A stretch of DNA of 64,000 nucleotides from Rhizopus arrhizus. Taxonomy: Eukaryota; Mucoromycota; Mucoromycetes; Mucorales; Rhizopodaceae. The notes beneath the pieces were generated by a model. It searched no databases, was not told where the DNA came from, and was given only the letters and a program-made list of their open reading frames with translations. The DNA is taken from NCBI GenBank assembly GCA_024220505.1, contig JAKZZE010000001.1:2480001-2544000 (forward strand), in the 5' to 3' direction. Below, one piece after another: positions 51,428-61,870 of the stretch (position 1 is its first letter; every line of letters starts with the position of its first letter). The translations under genes and the position numbers were made by a program.

Positions 51428-53076
51428 ATGAACAACTTCAACGCCACCAAAATTATTTGCACCTGTTCTGAATGCAGCAACCATCCCAATGGATTTAGAA
51501 TGCTTGCAAAGAGAACTGTAAGAGGCCATGAACTTATCGACAGAGTTAGAAATAGAGGTTTTTATTTTATTTTTTAATAAAAAAAATAGAATCAAGAAGA
51601 GTATCTGAAGCTAACGACAACAGGGAGGAAACTGTCGAATACTCATCAGCCATTCCTGAGCCAGCAACTGAAGGTATATTTTTAATCAACAAAGTATTTA
51701 ATATACGAAAGGTTTTATTTATTGAAATGTATTTTGCAACTTGTTAGACGAAATGAATGTTGACGAAGAGGAGGGAATGAGTAATGAAGAACAGCTTCGT
51801 CACCTTTTACTGTTGTTCATTGTGCTTTTTCAAGCAAAGCACCTCTCGGTGAAAGCCGGTGAAGACTTGTTGGCCTTTCTTTCCTTCTTTGTCCGTTCTC
51901 TTGGCCATGGTATGGAGATTCCTACAAAGATCTCTACTGCCCGTACTATGGTCAATTATTCCACTGCCAGCAATGGTTTGTCCCGTTTTCTTGTTTGCTC
52001 TGCTTGTCGAAGCGTTTACACTTCTGGAAGCTTGCATTCTCGCTCCTGTGGTTATGTACGCTTCCCTAACAACCCTTATCGACAAGCACAACCATGTGGA
52101 AATGCTCTTTTTGCAGGCAGCAGTTTAAAGCCAGTGCTTGAGTATCCCTACAACTCAATTACTGAGACTTTAAAAAAGGTCTTTATGCGACCCAGTTTTG
52201 AACAACAAATTGAGCAATGGAGAAGAAGATCAGTTGATGAAGATGTTATGTTTGACATATATGATGGCAGAGTTTGGAATCAGCTTGTGGATTCAAACGG
52301 GCAAATTTTTACTAGTCAACCAAGATCATTGATGGTATCCTTGAATGTGGATTAGTTCCAGCCAAGTGACAACATGAAGCATTCTAGTGGTGCCATTTAC
52401 CTTGCAATCAACAATCTGCCAAGAAATACACGTATGAAGTTTTCCAACATCGTTTTGGCAGGTGTTATTCCTGGACCACATGAGCCCAATGATGATCAAA
52501 TCCAAAACTTCTTGAAGCCATTGGTAGATGAATTGCTTGTACTGTACAATGGTGTTGTAATGCCCACTTACCAAAATCCTAACGGAGAAGTAGTTCGTGT
52601 GGCATTGATGTCCATCAATTGTGATATGCCTGCAGCAAGAAAAGTAGCTGGATACATGGGTGCCATGGCTACTAAAGCATGTAACAAGTGCTCAACTGCT
52701 TTTGGCCGTCTATCAACTGGTACCAGGTCTTCAAAGCCAAACTTTTCTGATTTCAACGATGAAAACTGGGTGCAAAGAACGTGGGAACAGCAAAGATTTG
52801 ATGCGTATGACTGGTTGACTGCTACGCACAAGGCACAACAAGAAGAAAAACAGGCAAGTTCTGGTACAAAGTGGAGTGAAGTACATCGACTTCCTTACTT
52901 TGATGTGGTGAGATATGTAACTGTCGATCCAATGCATAACTTGTTTCTTGGAACACCCAAAAAAATGATTGAGGTCTGGCAGGATTTTGGCTTGCTTGTT
53001 TCTACTGATTTTCCAGCAATGGCAGCAGAGTCGACCACTATCATCGTTCCTCAGCAATATGCTAAGCTATCTGAAG
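51428..53076 (+). pseudogene. Tnp2-type transposase, copy B, N-terminal two thirds
   Basis: Exons 51428-51557, 51590-51673 and 51748-53076. Introns are 51558-51589 (only 32 nt, GTTTTT...ATAG) and 51674-51747, and a donor GTATGT follows at 53077, the same place as in copy A. Exon 1 (MNNFNATKIICTCSECSNHP) carries a Cys cluster; exon 3 has a second (CSACRSVY ... RSCGYVRF), DIYDGRVWNQ, NNLPRNTRMK, KACNKCSTAF and TVDPMHNLFLGTPKKM. A TAG at 52353-52355 replaces the Trp found in copy A. The last exon with the catalytic Glu motif is gone: a Tc1 begins 33 bp into the intron, and its far flank is not Tnp2. Confidence 0.88.
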
Positions 53077-53483
53077 GTATGTAATACTGCTTGATCGTGT
53101 TTAAATATACAGTAAGGGACAAAATCAGTCCGTTTTTTGGTTTTTTCGCAATGCCTCGCCGGGAATTAAACTTAGGGCTTCGCTTTGCTGACGAAACATT
53201 TGCACGCAAGCTAGACAAAATTATTGGTGTAACCTAATTGCTTCTACCACCATTTTCTCTGTAGTTATGGGGGAAAAAGTGATTTTCCGTGATTGTTGCT
53301 AACGCCCGATTTTGCATTAGACACCATATCTCCAGAAACAGTCACTGGACTGACTTGAGATTTAGTTTGGTACGTCTTATGACGTCAGTGAACGCTAACG
53401 TGTTCTCATATTTTAGCTTCTTTTATTTTTTTACATTTTTTCTTTTTCCTCATTTACCTCATCTCAGATTAGCCAAACACGCC

Positions 53484-54907
53484 ATGACAGCAAAGAATGC
53501 CGACAAACATGCCCAAATTGAAAACATGTTGAACCACTCCATTCCATGGGATGTAATTAAAAAAAAAGTAGGTTGTGGAAAGTCCATGATTCGAAGAATT
53601 TCAAGGAAAACCAAGTTGCAGTCAAAAAATAGCGCGGGTAGATATCGTTTACTCACACCTAGGGAGGAAACCAAAGCAGCTAGAGACATAAGACTTGGCT
53701 TATCTAAAAGCGCAGCCGATGCTTCCTTTGGCGTTAAAAAACCAGATCAAATGGTCAATCCAAAAACAATTGCTCGTACTTTGAAACGCAAAGGTCTAAA
53801 ATCGACTAAGAAAAAGACGGTACTTCCACTTAATAATGACAAGCAAAAGGCACGATATGATTGGGCAAAGGCTCATAAAGACTGGTCCGAGACTGATTGG
53901 GAACGCGTTGTCTTTTCTGATGAGACAAAGATCCAAAAAAGAGGGTCTAATGGCCTAGAATACGCTTGGAAAGAGGATAATGCACCTTATCGAGACCATC
54001 ACTACAAAAAGAAACATGCTTATGGAGGAGGCGGGATCATGCTTTGGAGTTGCATAACTATACATGGAGGGGGCTACATGTCCTGGCTACAAAGTAATGT
54101 AAATGGTGAGCTATACACGTCAGTACTTGAGGAGGAATACAAGGAGACATTGAAGTATTATGGCCTGCAAAGTAAGGACATGATCTTTCAACAAGATAAT
54201 GCAAGCATCCATTGTGCTTCAGCTCCTTCAAAATGGTTCCAAAAGAACAAGTGTGGTATTTACACATATAATAAAGTAATACTGTAAATTACTACGAACA
54301 ATGATCATCCAAATTAGGAATATCGGACATTGTACTATGCCACGTCAAATAAAATCATATCCCGATCCACTCCAGAATATTCTAACAAGTTCCTGAATCA
54401 GGATTAATAATTACTTCTTGATAAAAGATGTTAAACAATACCAATCATGTAATTAACGCATCGTCTAATATCGATTAATAATCAATAATCATATACTGTG
54501 AATACTATTATTTAGCCGTAGATAGAAAAGTATAAATACCCTCATATTTTTAACTTGAATAAAGGACAATCTACTTTGAGTCTCACTTATTTTTATATTT
54601 GTTGATTGACTTAGTGCTTTTTTATATTATAAACCCTAAATATCACAACAAGATTAAGCTCCTGAGTTGGCCAGCATACTCCCCTGACCTTAACCCAATT
54701 GAAAATGCATGGGCCATGCTTAAAAAGAAGGAACAGATGACAAGACCACCTTCTTCTGTGGTTGAGACTGACCAAGCATTTTTTGACCGGGTTTCGAAGC
54801 TTTGGTATGACCTAGCAACTCCAGAGTACTGTAGAAACCTTATTCACTCTATGCCCCGTCGAGTTCGGGACGTAATCCAGCGTAAGGGCCGCGATACCAA
54901 GTACTAA
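53484..54907 (+). pseudogene. Tc1/mariner transposase, family E, DD34E, split by an LTR
   Basis: From ATG 53484 (MTAKNADKHAQIENMLNHS), coding 53484-54251, then LTR 54252-54647 and its 5-bp duplication, then 54653-54907. Removing the LTR plus one ACAAG restores one frame of 341 residues. Core: VFSDETKIQKRGSNG, QQDNASIH (in place of the DNDPKH of the other families) and SPDLNPIENAW; 34 residues between the second Asp and the Glu. No other lesion. Confidence 0.9.
54252..54647 (+). repeat. Solo LTR (396 bp) with 5-bp duplication ACAAG
   Basis: TGTGGTATTTACACATA to CTAAATATCACA, flanked by ACAAG at 54247-54251 and 54648-54652. It contains TATAAATACC (about 54530), AATAAAGGAC (about 54559) and GAGTCTCACTT. 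It is left by recombination between the two LTRs of a retrotransposon. Confidence 0.92.
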
Positions 54908-55115
54908 TCGAAATTCAAAAAAATAAAAATACATTATTTTCAATATATCTTCTTATAACATGGCGGAAAATAAAAAATACCATTTCCGACAAATATTGTC
55001 AACTTTGTTGAAGGAAGAGACAAATTTTTCGTCAGCAAAGCAGAGCTCTAAGCTTAATTCCCGGCGAGGCATTGCGAAAAAACCAAAAAACGGACTGATT
55101 TTGTCCCTTACTGTA

Positions 55116-55677
55116 GTGAGCGCTTTTGGTCCGCCACCCTTGTCATTTCTAGCAGGCAAACCTAATTCTAAGCGAATCTTCTGAACAGTAGATGATGATA
55201 CTTTGACTATCTTTGCAATTTTGTGATAAGAAAAGCCTTGACGAAGGTAAAGCTCAATGGCGTTCTTGCGATCTTCTGTCAGTGGTGGCATGTTGGGTAA
55301 TTACTTCGTAGATGTCGAGATGTCGAAATGAGAATGTATGAATGACAAAAGAAAAAAAATAGAAAAATAATGCGCAGTGATGAATTAGTAAGCAGTGAAA
55401 GTTCTGGAAGGATTGGAGGGTGCAGTGATTGCGTTTACCGCATTCGGCCAACTCCTAAAACATGGCCGCAAAACCGTTCGAATGTACCTTTGAGCTTTGA
55501 TTGTCTGTAGTACCGTTTAGGGTGCGCTTAGGGTGACATATTATATGTCATCAGAAAGCCAAGAGTTTGTACGTTTAGGTAATATGCATTATATGTAGCG
55601 CGTAATAGAGCTAATATGTCGTAAAAGGCGCAAAAAGAAAAAAATACGTTTTGTGCGAACGGTTTTGCTGGCCACTG
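55116..55677 (-). mobile_element. Half of a Tc1/mariner element, family F
   Basis: The right tip GGTTTTGCTGGCCACTG ends at 55677 with TA after it. The inner inverted copy GGCCGCAAAACCGTTCGAA is at about 55463-55480. It carries the transposase N-terminus 55291-55116 (MPPLTEDRKNAIELYLRQG, helix-turn-helix YHKIAKIVKVSSSTVQKIR), cut at the TA where the family E element ends. The catalytic half is absent. Confidence 0.85.
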
Positions 55678-55679
55678 TA

Positions 55680-55916
55680 TGATATCAAACCCACTTTTAT
55701 TTTAAAAGTCAAAAAACTGCACCAACCGACCTCCGCTTTTTTCTGGACGCGCTTTAAATGTATACTCAGCGTCTGACTTTGAAAGTTTTGTCAATAAATC
55801 ATAATAGCATTAACGTTATTTGGTTCAAGTTTCAGAATGTTTGCTGCTAAACTGACAGACCTATGCTCTTATTTCCGAAAAATTAGGTTACGTTGGTGCA
55901 GTTTTTTGACCCACTG
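55680..55916. repeat. Lone Tc1-type TIR, family G
   Basis: The tip GTGCAGTTTTTTGACCCACTG ends at 55916 with TA after it. The inner inverted copy GTCAAAAAACTGCACC is at about 55708-55724. No transposase is left. Confidence 0.75.
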
Positions 55917-56719
55917 TAGATGAATGCTGCTTTGCTTTGGCCTCTTTCTGTTTCTTTCCTTGTTTTTACTTTGGCTCTTAAGTACTGATGTCTTTTCTTT
56001 TGCTTTGAGTGCTCAAGTCCTTGAATCCTTGAATCCTTGTGTCTTTGAATTCTTGAGCTTGGCTTTTTTTTTCTTTTCTTTTTTCTTTTGAGAACTTTTT
56101 GAGTTCCACGAGACTAATTGATGTATTTTGAGATTAGATGCTGCTGTTCTGGTGACATTAGGTAAGTCAAGTATACTTTTAAAACGCTACAAGCAAAGAA
56201 ATACTATATATTATTATTATTTTATTTAAATAAAAAAAAGCCATTTTTTATAAACAAAATCCCTATTTTTTTATGTGTATAAAGCAATATTTATTGCAAT
56301 ATGAATGGTCAATAAAGAAGTATATAAAGCAATATAAGTGGTTCATAAAGAAATATATAAGGCAATATGAGTGGTTCATAAAAGAGCAAAAAGACAAATA
56401 AAGTTGTGTTTTACAAAGCGTGATTGGTTGCCAAGCACCATTAGATGTCAAATTGATAATAAACAAGAGCCACAACGTAACTGATGAAAGATCCATCTTG
56501 CAAGATCAGTTAACGAAAAAGTCTCCCAACAGTCTCCAGTGTTGGCCACAAATCTTGCACCATCACTTAACCAAAGGATAAACAATAATTTACACGATTT
56601 GTGGCAGAGACAGGAGGCTGTGCGTCCACCAATCTCTTACCCGATAGCACACGATCGTAAATTATTTCGCAAGATTGCTAGTCAATCAGGTAACGAATTT
56701 GCACTATTATTTTGCAGTG
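55917..56719. other. Right arm of Tnp2-type element, copy C
   Basis: 55917-56430 repeats 6759-7310 at roughly 85 percent by eye, including the 32-bp tandem repeat (56275-56385). The family G tip joins at a TA that in copy A is part of the 3' splice-like TTGTAG. The arm ends TTTGCAGTG at 56719. No coding sequence. Confidence 0.65.
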
Positions 56720-56728
56720 GATCACTGC
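56714..56728. repeat. Second pair of abutted Tnp2-type termini
   Basis: GCAGTG-GAT-CACTGC: right tip ends 56719, 3-bp spacer GAT, left tip starts 56723 and continues CACTGCAAATAATG. Confidence 0.65.
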
Positions 56729-56926
56729 AAATAATGTTGCACCTTTGACGTAGAATTCTGACATCGGTGACAATCGTAGGTCCACAGATTTTAAAGTTTT
56801 TTCTTTAAAAAACATTATATCTTGCTGTATTGGTCATTTTCGAAATATGAAAAAAGATTTAGATGCGAAAAAAATAAAGAAATTAAGTAATGTTATTTTT
56901 TTCATTGTAGGGTAAATGTTGTATAA
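56723..56926 (+). other. Left arm of Tnp2-type element, copy D, cut by LTR
   Basis: Shares TCTTGCTGTATTGRTCATTTT, AAAAAAGATTTAGATGCG and TGTAGRGTAAAT with 50265-50345. It stops where an LTR begins at 56927, so no transposase follows. Confidence 0.6.
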
Positions 56927-57449
56927 TGGTAATAGTTATTAAGAAAAAGGTAGAAACAAAGATCAAGAAACAGTGTGAGTACTTTTTGAGACTGATCTTT
57001 ATTTCAGTTTAAGTTTTTTTAAAGTAAAAATTATTCTAATTGAAGGCAGGTATTTATATCTTATTGAGTGAATGGCTTGATATCTTCTACTGTAAGCGTT
57101 CTTCTAATATTCAGGTACTTTAGCAAGTGTCATCTATAATTATGATTATGAAAACTTTTCATTTGTTCTTTTGTATGTCTGTCATAGATTATCTTTTATT
57201 CTGGGAATTCCTCACTGATTTGAATAACGTTATTTTACGCGTTATTTCAATTATATATGAAAGATTAGCAATATTCCTGATATTGGATTGGATCTTGTAA
57301 TTTTAGTTGATACTTCTTCTTATCAAAGAACTCTTATTAATACAAAACATATTCTAAAAGAACATGTTTAATTGGAATTGATTGTATGATCTTATTTAAA
57401 TAAACTTATATTTTTATTTTATTTAATTATGATCTTGTATTAAGGCTTA
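56927..57449 (-). repeat. LTR of the 20775 family, cut by Tc1
   Basis: TGTTGTATAATGG to CTTGTATTAAGGC, matching 20805-21342 inverted along its length. It is interrupted by the family H Tc1 at TA 57448-57449. The remaining 30 bp of LTR are not found beyond that Tc1. Confidence 0.8.
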
Positions 57450-59118
57450 CAGTGGGTGGACTAATTGTCCCAGTGTTTCAACATTTTTTACGTTTGACAC
57501 TGTAACTCGACCAATTCTTAGGTTATGCTGCTAGTTCCATGCTCATTAGAAAGGTCGCACTTCGTGCTACATAATATCAAAGAGCCGGTGTTCGGAGATT
57601 ACACAGTCTGAGTTAATCAGCAATAGAAAAAAAACACCGCACTGGGGCAGTTTTTCCGCTTGAACGTAAATTTTATTTAATAACGGGTATGTCCCCCTTT
57701 AGCATTAATAACTGCTTTACAACGATCCGGCATGCTATCTATATATCTTCTACACTCATCCACTGTAAAAGTATTCCATTCTTTTTCGATTCTTTCCCAT
57801 AACTCATGCACTCCTTTAGCCTTAGTGCCATATACACTCAGCTTGAGTTTAAGGTGATGCCATACATGTTCAATAGGGTTTAAATCGGGACTTTGGGCTG
57901 GCCAGCTAAAGATATGATCACTCTTGAAGTTATTATTCACAAACCATTGCTTAGCAAGCTTCGAAGTGTGCTTGGGGTCCTTATCTTGTTGAAAATAGAT
58001 ATCCTCAGGATTGTATCCATAGTACTTTAGGCTGTCCATAAGTGTAGTTTCCAAGATATTTACATAATCCACAGCTTTCATAGTTCCATCATGTATCCAA
58101 CAAGTATACCCAGGGCCATCATAAGTAATACAACCCATACCATGACACTTTCTTGGCCATCTTTAACTGTAAGGTTTAAGTGATGAGGCTGCAATACATC
58201 GTCTGGTCGACTCCAGTAATACTTGCAACCGTCTGATCCGAAAACATTGATTTTAGTCTCATCACTAAACACCATACGCCTCCAGTTATCGGTTGTCCAG
58301 ACTTTGTGGGCCATAGCCCATGCTAAACGTCGTTCCTTGTGCTGTTTACTGAGCAGAGGCTTCTTCGCTTTGATTTTAGCTTTAAAGTTCATACTTTTAA
58401 GAAGCTTCAAGACTCCAGAATAACCAATAGTATATCCCAAACCATTCAGATATTGATGTACTACTTTGGCTGCCTTGAATTCACCCTTTATTACTTGCTT
58501 ACGGATATATGACTTGATGGTTTCACCAATAGTTGCTCTTCTACCAGGGGCTGCCTTCATTCCGTTTGGAAAAAACTTGTCCGCATACCTACCTAAATTG
58601 GACTTTTTCAATCCGGGAATGCGTTCCATAACTTCTCCATGTGTCATATTACTAGCCAAAAGCATTTGGATTTGTTTTTGAACAGATTTTCTGATAATAG
58701 GAGTCATTTGATGCAGGACAAAGTCGTAAGAAGTGTGTTATAGAAAGGGATTAAGGATATTGTAAGAAAAAAGAATAGTGTGAAGCTATTTATACATTAC
58801 ATTAAAGATATGAGTCATGGATTATCATAGATAAGACTGGTATATTAGTTCCGGTGATTTCTGATTGATAAGAAGGCGATGTTTAGAATACATTATAAAA
58901 TAAGCAGGTAGCGAAAAAATTGTCCCTGTGCGGAGTTTTTTCTATTGCTGATTAACTCAGACTGTGTAATTTCTAAGTACTGGATTTATGATATTATGTA
59001 GTACGAAGCATTACCTTTCTAATGAGCATAAAACTAGTCGCATAGCCTAAGAATTGGTCGAGTTACAGTGTCGAAAGTAAAAAATGTTGAAATACTGGGA
59101 CAATTAGTCCACTCACTG
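57450..59118 (-). mobile_element. Tc1/mariner element, family H (1669 bp)
   Basis: TA at 57448-57449 and 59119-59120. Tips are CAGTGGGTGGACTAATTGTC and GACAATTAGTCCACTCACTG. TIRs are about 215 bp, with a diverged inner inverted copy of the tip (CACTGGGGCAGTTTTTCCGC). Confidence 0.93.
57677..58707 (-). pseudogene. Tc1/mariner transposase, family H, DD37E, one frameshift
   Basis: From ATG 58707 (MTPIIRKSVQKQIQMLLASN) with the two N-terminal DNA-binding parts, then VFSDETKINVFGSDG. One G appears lost in the TATGGG(G)TTG stretch near 58133, after SVMVW; the rest (GCITYDGPGY onward) is one frame over. QQDKDPKHTSK (Asn after the second Asp changed to Lys) and SPDLNPIEHVW follow; 37 residues between the second Asp and the Glu. 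It is close to family A in spacing and sequence. Confidence 0.88.
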
Positions 59119-59186
59119 TATTCTGACATGCATTGGATCATAAAAGAGATTATGCAAAGACTTAATACTATAACAGGTTGGTATTA

Positions 59187-59215
59187 CACTGTGCCCCACA
59201 AAGCCCTTCAAGTGT
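59187..59215. repeat. Family K Tc1 tip, broken by an LTR
   Basis: CACTGTGCCCCACAAAGCCC to TCAAGTG, like 19119-19145. An inverted LTR starts at 59216. Confidence 0.55.
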
Positions 59216-59820
59216 GAGATACAGTAGCGGGCAAAACTGGTGCACAAAACTTTTTTTCAGCTTTTAACTACCATTACCTGCTCATGGTAATTGCAATAGT
59301 CATGAAACTGTACTAGAAGGAGGATATACTAGTCATTGTAATTTATGTATGTTCTAAGCATGACATTGTTAAAACTGAGCGATAAGCGTGCTTTAAATTT
59401 ATAAAATTTTATATTTTCTAAAAACCGCAAAAGTGGCTAAGACCTTAGACTTTATATAATCATCTCATCTCTTGATATCATCGGATGTTCTTCTTTGCAT
59501 ATGCTAATAATATGCGTGTATATCATTTTCAATAAAAGAACCCGGCTCTTTAACTACTCTTTTCCAAAGATCATCGACCCTTTTTGGTCTAGTGTCGTAT
59601 CATCATACCTTTGTCATCAATTGCCACCTGGCATGCTTAAGCGGACTTAGGCCGGGATTAGTGGCGGCTAAACTTGTAGCACAGAAGCGCTGTTATCAAA
59701 TATTGAGTTTGTGACATGCGTCGACTTGTGCCTTGTGTCATTGTCATACTGAAACGAGAGATTACGACGTTTTAGACCATTATACGCTAGGCTTTTGTGG
59801 TATGAAGTAAGCGAAATATA

Positions 59821-61475
59821 CAGTGACTCCCAAAAGTGTCCCAATGTTTTGTAATTTTGTCTTTCACTGTCATTGGTGCTATTGCTATTTGCATAAAATA
59901 TGTCTTGTTGTACCTCATTTGAAGACTACGGTAGTGTAGATGTACGTGGTACAAGTTACGTCTCAATTGATGTAGCGCAGGCGGAGATAAATCATATACA
60001 AAACAAGCGGTGCATTGGGACACTTTTGGGAGCATATTGAAAAAATCGGAATATCTTTATTTATTTATTATTAATAGTCTGTCCAACGTCCTTTGTTCTG
60101 AATACACTTTTGTGTACGTTGTGGCATACTTTCTATAACTTTTTGACACTCTTCCGGCTTCATAAGGTCGTACCAAACCTTAGTCACACGTTCATAAAGC
60201 TCGTTCATGCCTTTTGGTGCGGTTTCATAGTCATTAAGTCTCCTTTTCAGCAATGACCACATATTTTCGATAGGGTTTAAGTCCGGAGATTGTGCCGGCC
60301 ATTGTAAAACAGTATAAGATTGTTTTTGGAGGTACTCCTTTACTACTTTTGATGTATGCTTAGGGTCGTTGTCATGCTGGAAAATCACCTGGTGATGTTC
60401 GAAGCCTAATTTACTGACACCATACTCAATTGTACGCTCCAGTTCATCCTCCAAAATCTCTTTATACAATTCTTTGTCCATATTACCATTGATTTTGCAC
60501 ATCCAACCGACTCCAGCATAGGTAATAGCACTCCACAACATAATACTGCCTCCACCGTGTTTAACAGTCATCTTCACATGATGAGATTTTAGGCTTTCCC
60601 CTGATCGAATCCATGCCCAGGTGCGTCCATCCGAATTAAATCTGTTTATTTTTGTTTCGTCTGACCAAATAACACGTTTCCAGTCATCTACTGCCCAGTC
60701 CTTGTGAGCAATACACCAAGAAAATCTGTTTCGGATATTCTTCGCGCTGAGTAACGGCTTCTTTGGCTTCTCAATCGCACCTAAGCCTGCCTTCCGAAGG
60801 GCTCTACGAACTGTTTCGGCACCTACTTTCTTTCCAATATCGTTTTCAAGGCATTCGGTAACCTTCACAGCACTAGGAACACGATTTTTGGTGACCTGGC
60901 GTACACAGTAACGTTCATCGGCTGCAGACAACACCTTGGATCGGCCCATGTTTGGCTTCATAACACCAGCGCAATGGGTTTTTCGGAGTCTCCCAACCGT
61001 ACTCTTGCTTAAACGCGTCAATTCTTCCACCTCCCGAACCGACTTACCTTGTTTAAGGAGAGAAATAGCTTGAAATACCATATCTTGGGGGACTTGTTTC
61101 ATATTGAGATTTAATGAGCGAGTTATAGCAGAGTAGGAGCTTGAAACTACAGCAAATGATAATTTGGACATCAGATACGTTTGCGAAGCTAATATATGCA
61201 GTTTGGTGATTGTATGCAAGTTGTGGGTGGATATTTTGTAGATATTCCGATTTTTTCAATATGCTCCCAAAAGTGTCCCAATGCACCGCTTGTTTTGTAT
61301 ATGATTTATCTCCGCCTGCGCTACATCAATTGAGACGTAACTTGTACCACGTACATCTACACTACCGTAGTCTTCAAATGAGGTACAACAAGACATATTT
61401 TATGCAAATAGCAATAGCACCAATGACAGTGAAAGACAAAATTACAAAACATTGGGACACTTTTGGGAGTCACTG
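59821..61475 (-). mobile_element. Tc1/mariner element, family I, complete (1655 bp)
   Basis: TA at 59819-59820 and 61476-61477; the empty site GCGAAATATATGTG is seen at about 34716-34730. Tips are CAGTGACTCCCAAAAGTGTC and its inverse. TIRs 59821-60036 and 61256-61475 carry the tip again, inverted, at the inner edge (GACACTTTTGGGAGCA). The TIRs are near identical to each other, so the insertion is young. Confidence 0.96.
60071..61102 (-). CDS. Tc1/mariner transposase, family I, DD34E
   Basis: From ATG 61102 (MKQVPQDMVFQAISLLKQGK) 343 residues; the frame is open further upstream to 61219, but that would be too long for the family. Helix-turn-helix SVREVEELTRLSKSTVGRLR and VGAETVRRALRKAGLG. Core: IWSDETKINRFNSDG, QHDNDPKHTSK and SPDLNPIENMW; 34 residues between the second Asp and the Glu. 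It is intact and, with near-identical TIRs, the best candidate for an active element here. Confidence 0.93.
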   Translation of the reverse strand: MKQVPQDMVFQAISLLKQGKSVREVEELTRLSKSTVGRLRKTHCAGVMKPNMGRSKVLSAADERYCVRQVTKNRVPSAVKVTECLENDIGKKVGAETVRRALRKAGLGAIEKPKKPLLSAKNIRNRFSWCIAHKDWAVDDWKRVIWSDETKINRFNSDGRTWAWIRSGESLKSHHVKMTVKHGGGSIMLWSAITYAGVGWMCKINGNMDKELYKEILEDELERTIEYGVSKLGFEHHQVIFQHDNDPKHTSKVVKEYLQKQSYTVLQWPAQSPDLNPIENMWSLLKRRLNDYETAPKGMNELYERVTKVWYDLMKPEECQKVIESMPQRTQKCIQNKGRWTDY

Positions 61476-61536
61476 TATGTGTATATTTCTGAGTTCATTA
61501 TACCATCATATACTTGACACACATATTCCGGTCCTC

Positions 61537-61870
61537 TGTCGTATTTACCTCATTAAATACTATTATTCGTATGAGATTACTCAGATCTTATATAAGAAAT
61601 AACAAGTACTGAATACATAATATTACTTATTACATATTCCTTAAAAGCTCATATACAATGTTTATATTGTTCAAGCTCAATACTAAAATTGACCTCGAAC
61701 TCACTTCGGTCCCTGAATAATTTCATTTCCTATATAAAGGCGTAGTTTGATTAAATGGGTTCTCTCTCTCGTCTTGAAATCTAATAAAGAGGTTACATAG
61801 AGACTCATTCACTAGTTTTCAAGTACTATTTCCTTTCTTTTTTCTCACTTTATTATCTGCAAATATCTCA
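61537..61870 (+). repeat. Solo LTR (334 bp) with 5-bp duplication TCCTC
   Basis: TGTCGTATTTACC to AAATATCTCA, flanked by TCCTC at 61532-61536 and 61871-61875. The empty site GGTCCTCAATATC is seen at about 34780. It has CTATATAAAGG (about 61732), AATAAAGAGGTT and GAGACTCATT. Confidence 0.94.

Larger units (their letters stand above)
53110..55113 (+). mobile_element. Tc1/mariner element, family E, with solo LTR inside (2004 bp)
   Basis: TA at 53108-53109 and 55114-55115. Tips are CAGTAAGGGACAAAATCAGTC and its inverse. The length without the LTR and its duplication is 1603 bp. Inserted in an intron of the Tnp2 copy B on the left; the right flank is another Tc1 (family F). Confidence 0.92.
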
